Positions 17,322-26,049 of a stretch of DNA of 64,000 nucleotides are shown in pieces. Below the pieces are notes generated by a model. It saw only the letters and a program-made list of their open reading frames with translations, ran no database searches and had not been told where the DNA came from. The translations under genes and the position numbers were made by a program. The stretch is from Pseudomonadales bacterium (GTDB taxonomy: Bacteria > Pseudomonadota > Gammaproteobacteria > Pseudomonadales > Azotimanducaceae). The stretch is from NCBI GenBank assembly GCA_012103505.1, contig WLWP01000001.1, forward strand, positions 2,728,001 through 2,792,000. Direction: 5' to 3'. Each line of letters begins with the position of its first letter. Position 1 is the stretch's first letter.

Positions 17322-18107
17322 TCAGTTTAAAAAATCGGTGCCTTCCGCTTGAAGTTCATCCCATAATGTTTGGAAAGACAACCAACAAAAGTTGGGACTA
17401 CCCAGCGATTGCCTCAATGCATGGGCCATTTCACTTGGCCACACTTCTGGGGTTCCAGCCGCTTCGGCCAGAAGTTGCACTTGGCATGCTCGATCCATAC
17501 TCACAAATCGCCACGCAGCCTCGTCCACCGTCTCACCCGTTGTAAAGAGCCCGTGTCCAGGTTGAATGCCCGTTCGTTTCCCAGCAAAACCAGCAGCAAA
17601 TTGATCAGCACCTTTGCTATCCATCGCTACCCGAGGCTCCCTTAAGATCGCTTGGTCTTCGAAAAAGATCGCGGTGTCTTGAGTTAGAGGGTCTATAGGG
17701 CGAGCGAAAGCAGACCATGCGGACCCGTACACAGAATGCGCGTGACAGACCGCCGTCACATCTGGATAGGCCCGATGAATCGCGGAATGTAGCAGCACCC
17801 CAACTGGGTTTACTGGTCTAGATCCTTGTACCAAAGATCCCGTGTGATCTACCAAAACAATATCAGAGACCTTTATACAGTTGAACGAAATGCCGATGGG
17901 ATTCGCCCAAAATTGCTCTGGATTATCTGGATCGCGGACCGTGACATGTCCTAAGAGCCCTTGAGAAAACCCTGCTTTCCCGAAGACCCGACAAGCCGCT
18001 ACAAGACGCTCAATTCTATGCTGACGCTCTTGCTCAACACTTTCGAAAGTTGGCGGGGTTCGGGTTATAAATCCTGACGGTGAGGAATCCGCTCGCTGCT
18101 CTGCCAT
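17322..18107 (-). CDS. Class II aldolase/adducin family protein
   Basis: A 261-residue member of the class II aldolase/adducin family, zinc enzymes that cleave or decarboxylate phosphorylated or unphosphorylated sugars and related oxo acids. Zinc ligands are visible in VCHAHSVYGSAW and in PGHGLFTTGETVDEA, and the family motif GFSQGLLGHVTVRDP sits near the N-terminus. The ATG at 18107 is preferred to the TTG one codon upstream. Proteins of this length without a clear phosphate-binding signature often work on non-sugar substrates, so the name aldolase should be read as a fold assignment. Confidence 0.83.
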   Translation of the reverse strand: MAEQRADSSPSGFITRTPPTFESVEQERQHRIERLVAACRVFGKAGFSQGLLGHVTVRDPDNPEQFWANPIGISFNCIKVSDIVLVDHTGSLVQGSRPVNPVGVLLHSAIHRAYPDVTAVCHAHSVYGSAWSAFARPIDPLTQDTAIFFEDQAILREPRVAMDSKGADQFAAGFAGKRTGIQPGHGLFTTGETVDEAAWRFVSMDRACQVQLLAEAAGTPEVWPSEMAHALRQSLGSPNFCWLSFQTLWDELQAEGTDFLN

Positions 18108-18258
18108 CAACTAAATCCGCTGTGTAAGTGCCTGCAGAATACTCGCTTTTGACCGCGAACCAACAGTCGTGGTTGCCAAGCCAGGACGTTTGATACAACA
18201 ATGACGGATGGGACAACATTGAGTGACGAGAGACACTTCAAGAAATCAAGGGGCTGCC

Positions 18259-19710
18259 ATGAGTGATATTCCTTTTCTAGCCGCCAGCCAACTGGCAAAG
18301 AAAATTCGTGATAAAGAAATTAGCTCGGTCGAGCTAACACAACTCTACATAGACCGTATCGAGAAGTACGACGATGCCATTAATGCCGTCGTCGTTCGAC
18401 TTTTTGAACAAGGTTTGGCTGATGCCAAAAATGCAGATGCCCTGATGGCCCGCGGGCACTCTCTAGGCCCCTTGCATGGCGTGCCAATGACGATGAAAGA
18501 GTCTTACAACATCGCCGACACGCCAAGCACCTGGGGAATCGAAGCTTTTCGCGACAACGTGTTTACGGAAGACGGCGTCTCAGCCAAACGCTTTAGGGCC
18601 ATCGGTGCTCATTTCATCGGCAAAACCAACGTGCCAGTGAACTTAGGCGATTTCCAAAGCTACAATCCCATCTATGGCACAACAGGAAATCCGTGGGACC
18701 TTGAGCGAACACCCGGCGGATCTTCAGGCGGCAGTGCTGCAGCACTCGCTGCAGGTTTAACTGGACTCGAGGTGGGCTCCGACATCGGCGGCTCAATCCG
18801 CAATCCAGCCCACTACTGTGGTGTTTATGGGCTCAAGCCAACATTCGGCGTGATCCCATGGCAAGGGCATGATCTACTACCCAACTCACCGGCACCAGAC
18901 CTCTCCGTGGTCGGACCTCTCGCACGCAGCGCCGAAGACATAGAGCTAGCTTTCACTGCGATGGCTGGCGCGACTGGCCGAGCCAGCAAAGGCTGGCAAT
19001 TGCACCTGCCGCAGACCTCTCTGCGCAACTTGCAGGGTCTGAAGGTCGCGCTCTGGGCGACAGACGAGCAAGCCCCGGTGACTAAAGAAACTGAAGACCG
19101 GGTCTATCAAATTGGGGAGGTTCTGAAGGCACTGGGGGCAACTGTTTCCGCAGACGCTCGTCCCGACTTCGACATAGAACGTGCCAACCGAAATTATCTC
19201 AGTCTCCTCAGTTCGGTAATGGGTGCTGGTGACAACAACGAAGCTTTTGCCAAGACGACAGGCCACGTGGCACAACTCGATCCTGCTGACAATTCCAGAT
19301 CAGCCACCACAATGCGCGGTCGGGTGATGAGTCACCGCGATTGGGTGCGTGCAAACAACTTCCGCGAAAGATTACGGTTCGCTTGGGATGAGTTTTTTAG
19401 CGAATGGGATATCGTGGTATGCCCACAAATGGCGACCGATGCCTTCCCTCATGACCACCGACCATTTGCTGAACGCACAATCGCCGTTGACGGCGTTGAC
19501 CGGGATTACATGGAACAAGTATTTTGGGCAGGCTTAGCGATCAATTCCTATTTGCCAAGCACCGTCTTCCCCAGCGGCTTGTCGGCACAGGGTCTGCCAA
19601 TCGGTTTGCAAGCGATCGGCGCGCCCTTTAACGACTACCTAACAATCGAGTTCAGTCGCCTACTTACTCAAGAAGTCGGCGGCTTTGAGATACCCCCTAA
19701 CTTCGCCTAG
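18259..19710 (+). CDS. Amidase (amidase signature family)
   Basis: A 483-residue amidase signature enzyme that hydrolyses amide bonds with a Ser-cisSer-Lys triad. The lysine lies in MTMKESYNI, the cis-serine in PGGSSGGSAAALAAG, and the nucleophile in VGSDIGGSIRNPAHYCG; all parts of the signature are intact. I use the ATG at 18259, which has AAGGGG ahead of it, not the GTG at 18223. It converges on the molybdopterin enzyme with 12 bases between stops. The substrate is unknown; many relatives act on aryl or short aliphatic amides. Confidence 0.9.
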   Translation: MSDIPFLAASQLAKKIRDKEISSVELTQLYIDRIEKYDDAINAVVVRLFEQGLADAKNADALMARGHSLGPLHGVPMTMKESYNIADTPSTWGIEAFRDNVFTEDGVSAKRFRAIGAHFIGKTNVPVNLGDFQSYNPIYGTTGNPWDLERTPGGSSGGSAAALAAGLTGLEVGSDIGGSIRNPAHYCGVYGLKPTFGVIPWQGHDLLPNSPAPDLSVVGPLARSAEDIELAFTAMAGATGRASKGWQLHLPQTSLRNLQGLKVALWATDEQAPVTKETEDRVYQIGEVLKALGATVSADARPDFDIERANRNYLSLLSSVMGAGDNNEAFAKTTGHVAQLDPADNSRSATTMRGRVMSHRDWVRANNFRERLRFAWDEFFSEWDIVVCPQMATDAFPHDHRPFAERTIAVDGVDRDYMEQVFWAGLAINSYLPSTVFPSGLSAQGLPIGLQAIGAPFNDYLTIEFSRLLTQEVGGFEIPPNFA

Positions 19711-19722
19711 AGTTGGTGCTAA

Positions 19723-21936
19723 CTATCCGTTGAGCACCTGCTCAGACATACCAGCAGGTGGCTCAATCATTTTCACAACTCGGCCAGGAAATCCCTTGAA
19801 GTGCGGAATGCCTTGCTCATGGTCCAAAAACTCAGGGGCATCGGGACAAAGCACGGCATCACTGCTAACAAACGCACCTGCCAGAAGTTGCGAACCTCGC
19901 AGTTCCGGGTACCACCAACCATGGGGTACACGGATATGCCCTTCTTTCATTGACTCTTGCACAGACACCTTGGCTTTAACTTGGCCTGTTTCGGTTTCTA
20001 GACTGGCCCAATCGCCATCTGCTATTCCTTCACGTGCTGCATCCGTCGGATGCATGAACAGCTTAGGCGACGGCGAACGCTTACGCAGAACCTCCACTTG
20101 GCGTTGACCCGTTTGAAAAAACGCGTCCTCCCGTACTCCGGTAAACACATAGTAGGGGTACTCAGCGCTGACCGCTGGTCCTTCGCGATAGTAAGGTAGC
20201 GGATCAAAGCCGAGCTCATCGAGGATGCTCGACTTCAACTCAACTTTACCTGATGGGGTCGCGAAGCCAATCTTCTCGTACTTTTTGTACTCAGGCGGCT
20301 CGGAATACATAAAGTTGTTGGCCTGAAACTCTTCGAAAGTCTGGCCGGATGGTTCTAAACGATAGTCCAGCAATTCTTCGACAGTGTCCCACGGAAAGTG
20401 GTTACCAAAACCCATGCGATGCGCCAGATCACGCCAAAATTGGAATGTGCCTGTACAGTTTTCTGGCGGCTCAACTGCTTTCTGAGATAGCGTCAATCCT
20501 GACCGCCAACTCCAACTGTCCGCAACGTGATTCCGTTCGCTGAACACATCGCCCGGCAGAACATAATCAGCCAACATCGCAGTGGGGGTCATGAATATTT
20601 CATGTGCAACGATTAGATCTTGGTTCATCAACCCGCGATAGATTTGGTGCTGGTTTGGATAGCTGAGCAACGTGTTGTTACCCAGCGTGATGAATGCCTT
20701 GACCTTATAGGGATCGCCAGTTTCCATCGCGCGAAAGGTCGCGCTAGGATTGGCCATGTAGCAACCCATAACAATGTCAGCGTATCGATAGCCCCAGACT
20801 TTTTCCGTCGCGTCACCCAACATGTCTTGAGCCCGATACGTGTAAGCTGGATGCAGGTCAGAACCCAGTTGCTTGGCGCGCTGTTCTTCACTCAAAAGTT
20901 CGTGATAGCCGAGTTTGGATTCCGGGACATAGTTTGGATTAAAGCCACCAAGTAGTTCTCCTCCAGCAACGTCTAAGTTCCCCGTTAGTGCTCGAAGGAT
21001 ACTGTGTAGCCTAATTGCCGACGTCGATGAGATCTGCATGTCGGTTATCGGGGTCCACGGGATACACGCGCTCTCAGCCGTGGCATACGCCCGCGCCGCT
21101 TCAGCAATCAGCTCAGCATCCACACCGGTTATCTCAGCCACTCGCTCTAACGGGTATTCGTTGACGCGCTCACAAAATTCTTCAAACCCTACCGTCCAAT
21201 TTTTGACAAATTCTTCGTCATAGAGTTTTTCGTCGATAATGACTTTCAACCATCCGAAACACATGGCCGCATCTGTTCCGGCTCGTAACCGCAAGTGCAG
21301 ATCAGCAGTTTCTGCCTGATCCGATACTCGAGGGTCAAGCACAATCACCTTTGCGCCGTTTTGACGCGCAACGTTGATGGCGTTAAAGATTGGCGTCCAG
21401 CTATGCTTTCGAGGGTTGTGACCAAATAAAACAATGCACTTACTGTTCATTATGTCAGCGCCGACAAACCACCCGTAGGTTAATTTGTTAACTGCCGCTG
21501 TATTACCAGCGCACAGAGAAACCCCCGAAATATAATTCGGCGTTCCCAACGCATTCATAAAGCGCCGGTCCATGCTGTGTGTTGTTTGCGTGTTCCAACC
21601 AGAGGTCGATACGGCCAGGGCTTCAGGACCGTGTTCGTCGACTACCTTCTGTAGCCGTTCAGCGATTTCGTCCATCGCTTGTTCATAGCTAATCTCTTCC
21701 CACTTATCTTCGCCGCGGGCACCAACCCGCTTTAGCGGTACTGTGAGGCGTTCTGCGTGATTGTGGATATGGGGGGCGGCAATGCCTTTGTAGCAAACAT
21801 TCTTAGCGAGCTGTGGGTGATCATGGGCGATCACTCTTTCTAACTTGCCATCCTTAACTTCAGTCCGCAGCTGACAGCCGATGTCACAAATAGTACAGAC
21901 ACTGTACTTATGCTCCGTTGCAATCGCTTCCGCCAT
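19723..21936 (-). CDS. Molybdopterin-dependent oxidoreductase, DMSO reductase family
   Basis: A 737-residue enzyme with a bis-molybdopterin guanine dinucleotide cofactor and one [4Fe-4S] cluster. Cluster ligands are Cys14, Cys17, Cys21 and Cys48 (CTICDIGC and NVCYKG). The metal ligand position in GVSLCAGNT is Cys142, so a cysteine rather than serine or selenocysteine appears to hold the Mo or W. The middle and C-terminal parts have typical family motifs (VIVLDPRVSDQAETADLHLRLRAGTDAA, MTPTAMLADYVLPG, and the molybdopterin-dinucleotide-binding domain after about residue 615). No Tat signal is present, so it is likely cytoplasmic. No partner ferredoxin or quinone subunit is adjacent. The ATG follows GGGAGGGG. 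It sits downstream of a CoA-transferase gene. Substrate cannot be told from sequence. Confidence 0.88.
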   Translation of the reverse strand: MAEAIATEHKYSVCTICDIGCQLRTEVKDGKLERVIAHDHPQLAKNVCYKGIAAPHIHNHAERLTVPLKRVGARGEDKWEEISYEQAMDEIAERLQKVVDEHGPEALAVSTSGWNTQTTHSMDRRFMNALGTPNYISGVSLCAGNTAAVNKLTYGWFVGADIMNSKCIVLFGHNPRKHSWTPIFNAINVARQNGAKVIVLDPRVSDQAETADLHLRLRAGTDAAMCFGWLKVIIDEKLYDEEFVKNWTVGFEEFCERVNEYPLERVAEITGVDAELIAEAARAYATAESACIPWTPITDMQISSTSAIRLHSILRALTGNLDVAGGELLGGFNPNYVPESKLGYHELLSEEQRAKQLGSDLHPAYTYRAQDMLGDATEKVWGYRYADIVMGCYMANPSATFRAMETGDPYKVKAFITLGNNTLLSYPNQHQIYRGLMNQDLIVAHEIFMTPTAMLADYVLPGDVFSERNHVADSWSWRSGLTLSQKAVEPPENCTGTFQFWRDLAHRMGFGNHFPWDTVEELLDYRLEPSGQTFEEFQANNFMYSEPPEYKKYEKIGFATPSGKVELKSSILDELGFDPLPYYREGPAVSAEYPYYVFTGVREDAFFQTGQRQVEVLRKRSPSPKLFMHPTDAAREGIADGDWASLETETGQVKAKVSVQESMKEGHIRVPHGWWYPELRGSQLLAGAFVSSDAVLCPDAPEFLDHEQGIPHFKGFPGRVVKMIEPPAGMSEQVLNG

Positions 21937-22019
21937 GAGTTTCCCCTCCCGATTTGAATGATTATTAGACTATAAACTGGATATTTTTTCCCGGTGCGAT
22001 AATACCGGTAAGCTACTCA

Positions 22020-22076
22020 TGAAAGCTCCGAGTTTTTGAAAGCTCCGTTTTTGAAAGTTCCGTGTTTGAAAGGAGC
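22020..22076. repeat. Imperfect 15-17-bp direct repeats
   Basis: Three units beginning TGAAAG(C/T)TCCG start at 22020, 22037 and 22052, and a partial fourth (TGAAAGGAGC) starts at 22067. They lie just after the stop of the CoA-transferase gene on the minus strand and upstream of the molybdopterin enzyme. They look like short slippage duplications. Confidence 0.7.
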
Positions 22077-23302
22077 TATTTGGTGATCCCAGCATCTGCA
22101 AGCGCTTGTTGCTTTGCAGCATCTATTCCGAGCTCGGTTAACACTTCCTCGGTGTGTTGTCCCATGCTGGGCGCACCTGTGCGCACGCTTGTCGGAGTAC
22201 GTGAGAATTTTGCTGCAGGCCCGGTAATAGGGGCTTCTGTACCATCATCGAACGCGGTAGTCTGTAGCATATCTCGCTCTAGCACATGAGGATCTTGGGC
22301 CGCTTCAACAAAGTTTTGCACGGGGGCAGCAGCAAGACTATGAGCCAACAAAATTTCCAGAGCTTCCGCACGGGTTCGGGGCGCTAACCACTCAGCCAGC
22401 ATCATGTTGCACACATCTCTATTTTCAGCCCGAGCGGCACCCGTTGCGAATGCTGGATTGTTGGCGAGATCTGGTTGATCCAATATCTTTGTTAGAGTCT
22501 GCCAATGGGCATCGAGCAGAATACCTACATACATAGGCCCATCTTTGCAGTCGTAAACATTCGCGGGTACTGCAAAACCGAACTCGTTACCATTTCTTCC
22601 AGGCTCAACGCCTAACGCCCCCAACGATGGCAAGCCATTGGATTGAAACAACATGGCATCAAGGAGCGCGATATCAACGTGCTGTCCCTCCCCCGTCTGA
22701 TCTCGGTGGCGCAGCGCAGCCATCGCGCCTATGGCGGCATGAAGACCGCCCAAGTCATCGGCGAGAAAAGTACCGGCCTTTGTCGGCGTCCCATCCGGAG
22801 AACCGTTAACAGACAGAAACCCCGAGAAAGACTGAGCCAAAGGGTCATAGCCTGCATCTTCAAACTTCGGTCCAAATTGACCCCAGCCAGTGATAGATAC
22901 ATAAACAATGTCTTCTTTGACAGCCCGGATATCTTCATAGCCAAGTCCGTACTTGTGCATTGTACCGACTTTGAAATTCTCGACGAACACATCAGATCGG
23001 CGTGCAAGATCTAAGCAAATATCCCGCCCTTCTGGGGTCCGAATGTCGAGCGTCACCGCTCGCTTATTACGATTCACAGTCGCGTGGGCAAACCCAACTT
23101 CGGTGCCAGGTAACATCGGGAAAATTGCACGACCAACATCTCCAGAGGGGATTTCAACTTTGACAACGTCCGCGCCCAAATCGGCCAGCACGGTTCCACA
23201 CATTGGCCCGGCCCACGTGGTCGTGACTTCCAACACACGTACCCCTGCCAACGGTCCAGAAAGGTCAGTTCGAGCTTCACTATAGAAATCTTCTTTACGC
23301 AC
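22076..23302 (-). CDS. Class III CoA-transferase (CaiB/BaiF family)
   Basis: A roughly 408-residue family III CoA-transferase, which moves CoA between a carboxylic acid and an acyl-CoA in the cytoplasm. Family features include GPLAGVRVLEVTT, GPMCGTVLADLGADVVKVE, the NRNKRAVTLDIRTPEGR stretch and VENFKVGTM. The usual catalytic Asp is in AGTFLADDLGGLHAA. The start is taken as the GTG at 23302 because GCGAGG stands five bases ahead; the frame is open to 23335. It precedes the molybdopterin enzyme on the same strand by about 140 bases, so activation of an acid to its thioester could link the two, which is inference. Confidence 0.87.
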   Translation of the reverse strand: MRKEDFYSEARTDLSGPLAGVRVLEVTTTWAGPMCGTVLADLGADVVKVEIPSGDVGRAIFPMLPGTEVGFAHATVNRNKRAVTLDIRTPEGRDICLDLARRSDVFVENFKVGTMHKYGLGYEDIRAVKEDIVYVSITGWGQFGPKFEDAGYDPLAQSFSGFLSVNGSPDGTPTKAGTFLADDLGGLHAAIGAMAALRHRDQTGEGQHVDIALLDAMLFQSNGLPSLGALGVEPGRNGNEFGFAVPANVYDCKDGPMYVGILLDAHWQTLTKILDQPDLANNPAFATGAARAENRDVCNMMLAEWLAPRTRAEALEILLAHSLAAAPVQNFVEAAQDPHVLERDMLQTTAFDDGTEAPITGPAAKFSRTPTSVRTGAPSMGQHTEEVLTELGIDAAKQQALADAGITK

Positions 23303-23468
23303 AATAACCTCGCAAATACTCGAGTCTAGTCCCACCTTGCTGAAGCCTCAATCTTTCAGTTTGCGTGGACCTTCTCAACGCTGCATGATGCATCTTTCAC
23401 GAAGGTAGTCCGAAACAAGGAAGTTCTACATAGCCTGTAAGATGCGAGAAAAAGCGGGAGAGACATAG

Positions 23469-24947
23469 TTGCGGGCATTTTTCGAGGAGCTCAAACGCCG
23501 TAAAGTTTTCGGCGCAACCGCAACCTATTTCGTAGTGGGTTGGCTTGTCATTGAAGTCGCTTCTGTCCTGATTCCAACACTACTTCTGCCCGAATGGTCG
23601 CTGCGTCTAATCACTGTGATCGTTCTTATGGGTTTCCCCTTGGTCATCGCACTGTCTTGGGTATTTGACATCACACCTCGAGGCATCGAGCGCACAGATC
23701 TCACCGAGACTCCAGCCGATCCAGAGAAGGAAGTCCCCAAAAAACTGCCGCAGTTAGATCAAGCCGTCGCGTGCGTCGCTGTACTACCCTTCGATGCCCT
23801 CAGTGCGGATGATCAACACACCGTATTCGCCCAAGGTTTGACCACTGAGATCCATAGTCTTCTCGTCAAACACAATCGTATCCAAGTTTTATCCCGACGC
23901 GCTGTTGCGTCGTTAAGTGGCAAAGACCTCGTGGACAAACTTGGTGCTCGCTATCTCCTCACTGGCAACGTGGTGTTTGACAATGATCGTGTTCGAATCA
24001 TCGCTGAGCTGGACGACGCAGAGCACAACGTACAAATCTGGTCACAGAGATTTGAGCGCTCATTCGAAGATCGCCTCGGTGTTTTCTCTGAAATAGCAGA
24101 AGCTGTTGTCACGGCCTTCGGCGTTGAACATTTGCGGACCGAACTCCAGCAAGCCCGGAGTAGCGGTACGAGCACTGAAAACCAGAGCGCCTGGCAGTTG
24201 GTCCAGCGCGCCCGCGCATATCTTCTTGAATCAGGTGAAGATGTCTACGATCAAGCACGAACTTGGCTCACAGAGGCTGTCACATTGTCGCCCGACTATG
24301 ACGCGGCACACGCAACTCTAGCGTTCGCAATTTCTGAGCAATTGCTGAACGGTGCGTCAACTAACATGGAAGAAGACATTGTGCGAGCTCGTGATTCGAT
24401 AAACACCGCGCTGGCCAGTGCCCCCCATGACCCATACGTACTAAAGATGGCTGGCATGGTGTGGAGTACCATCGGCGAGCCGACTAGATCTTGTGAAGTA
24501 TTGGAACGCGCGGTTGAGCTCACACCCTTCGAGATCGGCGCATGGGGATATCTTGGCTGGCCTCTGACAGCTCGAGGACGCGCTGAAGACATCGACAACC
24601 TGCTCGGAATCCTCCAACGCATTTTGAAGTCTTCACCGGATCATCCCGGAGCACCCCACTGGCACCACCATCGGGCCGTGGCGCTTAGTTGTAGCGGGGA
24701 CCTCGCGGCCGCTGAAAGTGCAGCTCTGCAGTCCATCGAAGGCGCGCCCAAACTTTCTTGGTCTTGGATGAACCTAGCTAACATACGTGCTCAAACCGGC
24801 AACCTGGACGGTGCGCAACAGGCCGCATCAGCCGCTCTCGAAGTGAATACAAACATGACTACCGATCACTATGTGGCGCAAATCCTTCGAATGAATGAGA
24901 CGCCTGGATACGTAGATGAGCGTACGCGGGGCATCGCTCTTCTGTAA
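23469..24947 (+). CDS. Membrane-anchored FlgO-like/TPR protein
   Basis: A 492-residue protein of a common gammaproteobacterial family. The N-terminus FFEELKRRKVFG, two membrane segments (about 17-37 and 44-64) and the WVFDITPRGIERT transition are its hallmarks, usually seen in cyclase-linked or CadC-like proteins. A FlgO-like/TolB-type alpha-beta domain follows (VAVLPFDALSAD to about residue 230), and a C-terminal TPR region from about 240 to 480. No DNA-binding or cyclase domain is present. It starts at TTG with GGGAGAG nearby. A role in signalling or as a scaffold is likely, but no partner is evident. Confidence 0.75.
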   Translation: MRAFFEELKRRKVFGATATYFVVGWLVIEVASVLIPTLLLPEWSLRLITVIVLMGFPLVIALSWVFDITPRGIERTDLTETPADPEKEVPKKLPQLDQAVACVAVLPFDALSADDQHTVFAQGLTTEIHSLLVKHNRIQVLSRRAVASLSGKDLVDKLGARYLLTGNVVFDNDRVRIIAELDDAEHNVQIWSQRFERSFEDRLGVFSEIAEAVVTAFGVEHLRTELQQARSSGTSTENQSAWQLVQRARAYLLESGEDVYDQARTWLTEAVTLSPDYDAAHATLAFAISEQLLNGASTNMEEDIVRARDSINTALASAPHDPYVLKMAGMVWSTIGEPTRSCEVLERAVELTPFEIGAWGYLGWPLTARGRAEDIDNLLGILQRILKSSPDHPGAPHWHHHRAVALSCSGDLAAAESAALQSIEGAPKLSWSWMNLANIRAQTGNLDGAQQAASAALEVNTNMTTDHYVAQILRMNETPGYVDERTRGIALL

Positions 24948-24995
24948 AAGGGTCCTTCACTTGATGCTTGTCAAAAATAGATCAGCAACGGTGTC

Positions 24996-26048
24996 TTAAC
25001 CGTCCGCAAGCCTCGTGTTAGGAATGCAGTTGAGAAGATCGGTGCCATACACTCCAGCTGGCGTTTGAAAGCCAGGCTGGATTTGACCCTGTAAAACTCG
25101 GCTCGCAATCTCCACTGCGATTGGTGGAGTAACAAGGTAACCATCCGGCAGTCGCAACGTTGAACGCCACACCCTATGGTCGCGGGTCTCAGCCTCAGCA
25201 ACAATGACCCGTTCCACGCCATTAAGCGCCGTTGCCGAGGGTCCTTCGGGCCACCATCGTGATACGAATGCAGACACTTGACGACCAAGAGTCGTCTGCA
25301 ACATCTCAGCGCTCCACGCACCGCTCTGTAACGCCACTCGCCGTATTGAGTCTGCTTCGACATATACTTCAACGTTTTTGTATCCGGCGGTTCGAGGTGC
25401 GGTTAACACATCCGCCCACGCGACCGCAGAACTACGACTGGGACCTTGACCAAAATCAAAGAATCGTTCCAAGCGACCGACCGGGACAGTGGTCAAGTGT
25501 CCGTGTCTTGTTACGGTAGTTTCCCGAGCAGCCAAGTTCACCATGGCTCGCAAAGTGCCTCGCGAGAAATTGCCAATTTGAGAAAATGCTAGTCGTAGAC
25601 TAGTCGCATCTGGGAGCTGTTGGCTTACGTGCAACGCCAGACAATCAGATGGAGCAACGACAAAACCAGCACCAGGCATCAGCATCACACCTCGCTCCCG
25701 TGCCGCTTGGTCATATCTCAGGGCGCGAGCAAAGGACGGTAGTTCTCCCGAGACATCTATATAATGGCTATCGGAGCGCAGACAGGCTTCCAAAACCGGA
25801 ATACAGGTGTCGTGGAAAGGACCAGATGCATTTAGGACTAGATCGTGTTTGCGAACCAGTTCATCTAACGCATCAGAATCAGCTAAATCAACGGCGTACC
25901 ATGGCACTTGTAGTCGACCAGCTAAATTTCTTAGTGCACTTTCATCCCTAGCAGCCAACGAGCAGTTTAAGCCCATCTGCACTACTGCTTCCGCTACACG
26001 CCTTCCAGTGAAACCTGTGGCCCCGTAGAGTAGAAGACGTACAGCCAC
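24996..26048 (-). CDS. Saccharopine dehydrogenase-like NAD(P)-binding reductase
   Basis: A 350-residue Rossmann-fold protein of the saccharopine dehydrogenase/trans-acting enoyl reductase superfamily. The nucleotide-binding motif is GATGFTG at residues 9-15, followed by LAARDESAL, then LVLNASGPFHDTC and YIDVSGELP, all typical. The later part is a beta-rich substrate domain. Relatives act as lysine-pathway enzymes or as enoyl reductases on lipid and isoprenoid chains; the operon context favours the latter. The GTG start is one base after the stop of the ADC-like gene, so it is translationally coupled and is the last gene of the operon. A tail pointing to a membrane anchor is not seen. Confidence 0.75.
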   Translation of the reverse strand: MAVRLLLYGATGFTGRRVAEAVVQMGLNCSLAARDESALRNLAGRLQVPWYAVDLADSDALDELVRKHDLVLNASGPFHDTCIPVLEACLRSDSHYIDVSGELPSFARALRYDQAARERGVMLMPGAGFVVAPSDCLALHVSQQLPDATSLRLAFSQIGNFSRGTLRAMVNLAARETTVTRHGHLTTVPVGRLERFFDFGQGPSRSSAVAWADVLTAPRTAGYKNVEVYVEADSIRRVALQSGAWSAEMLQTTLGRQVSAFVSRWWPEGPSATALNGVERVIVAEAETRDHRVWRSTLRLPDGYLVTPPIAVEIASRVLQGQIQPGFQTPAGVYGTDLLNCIPNTRLADG

Positions 26049-26049
26049 G

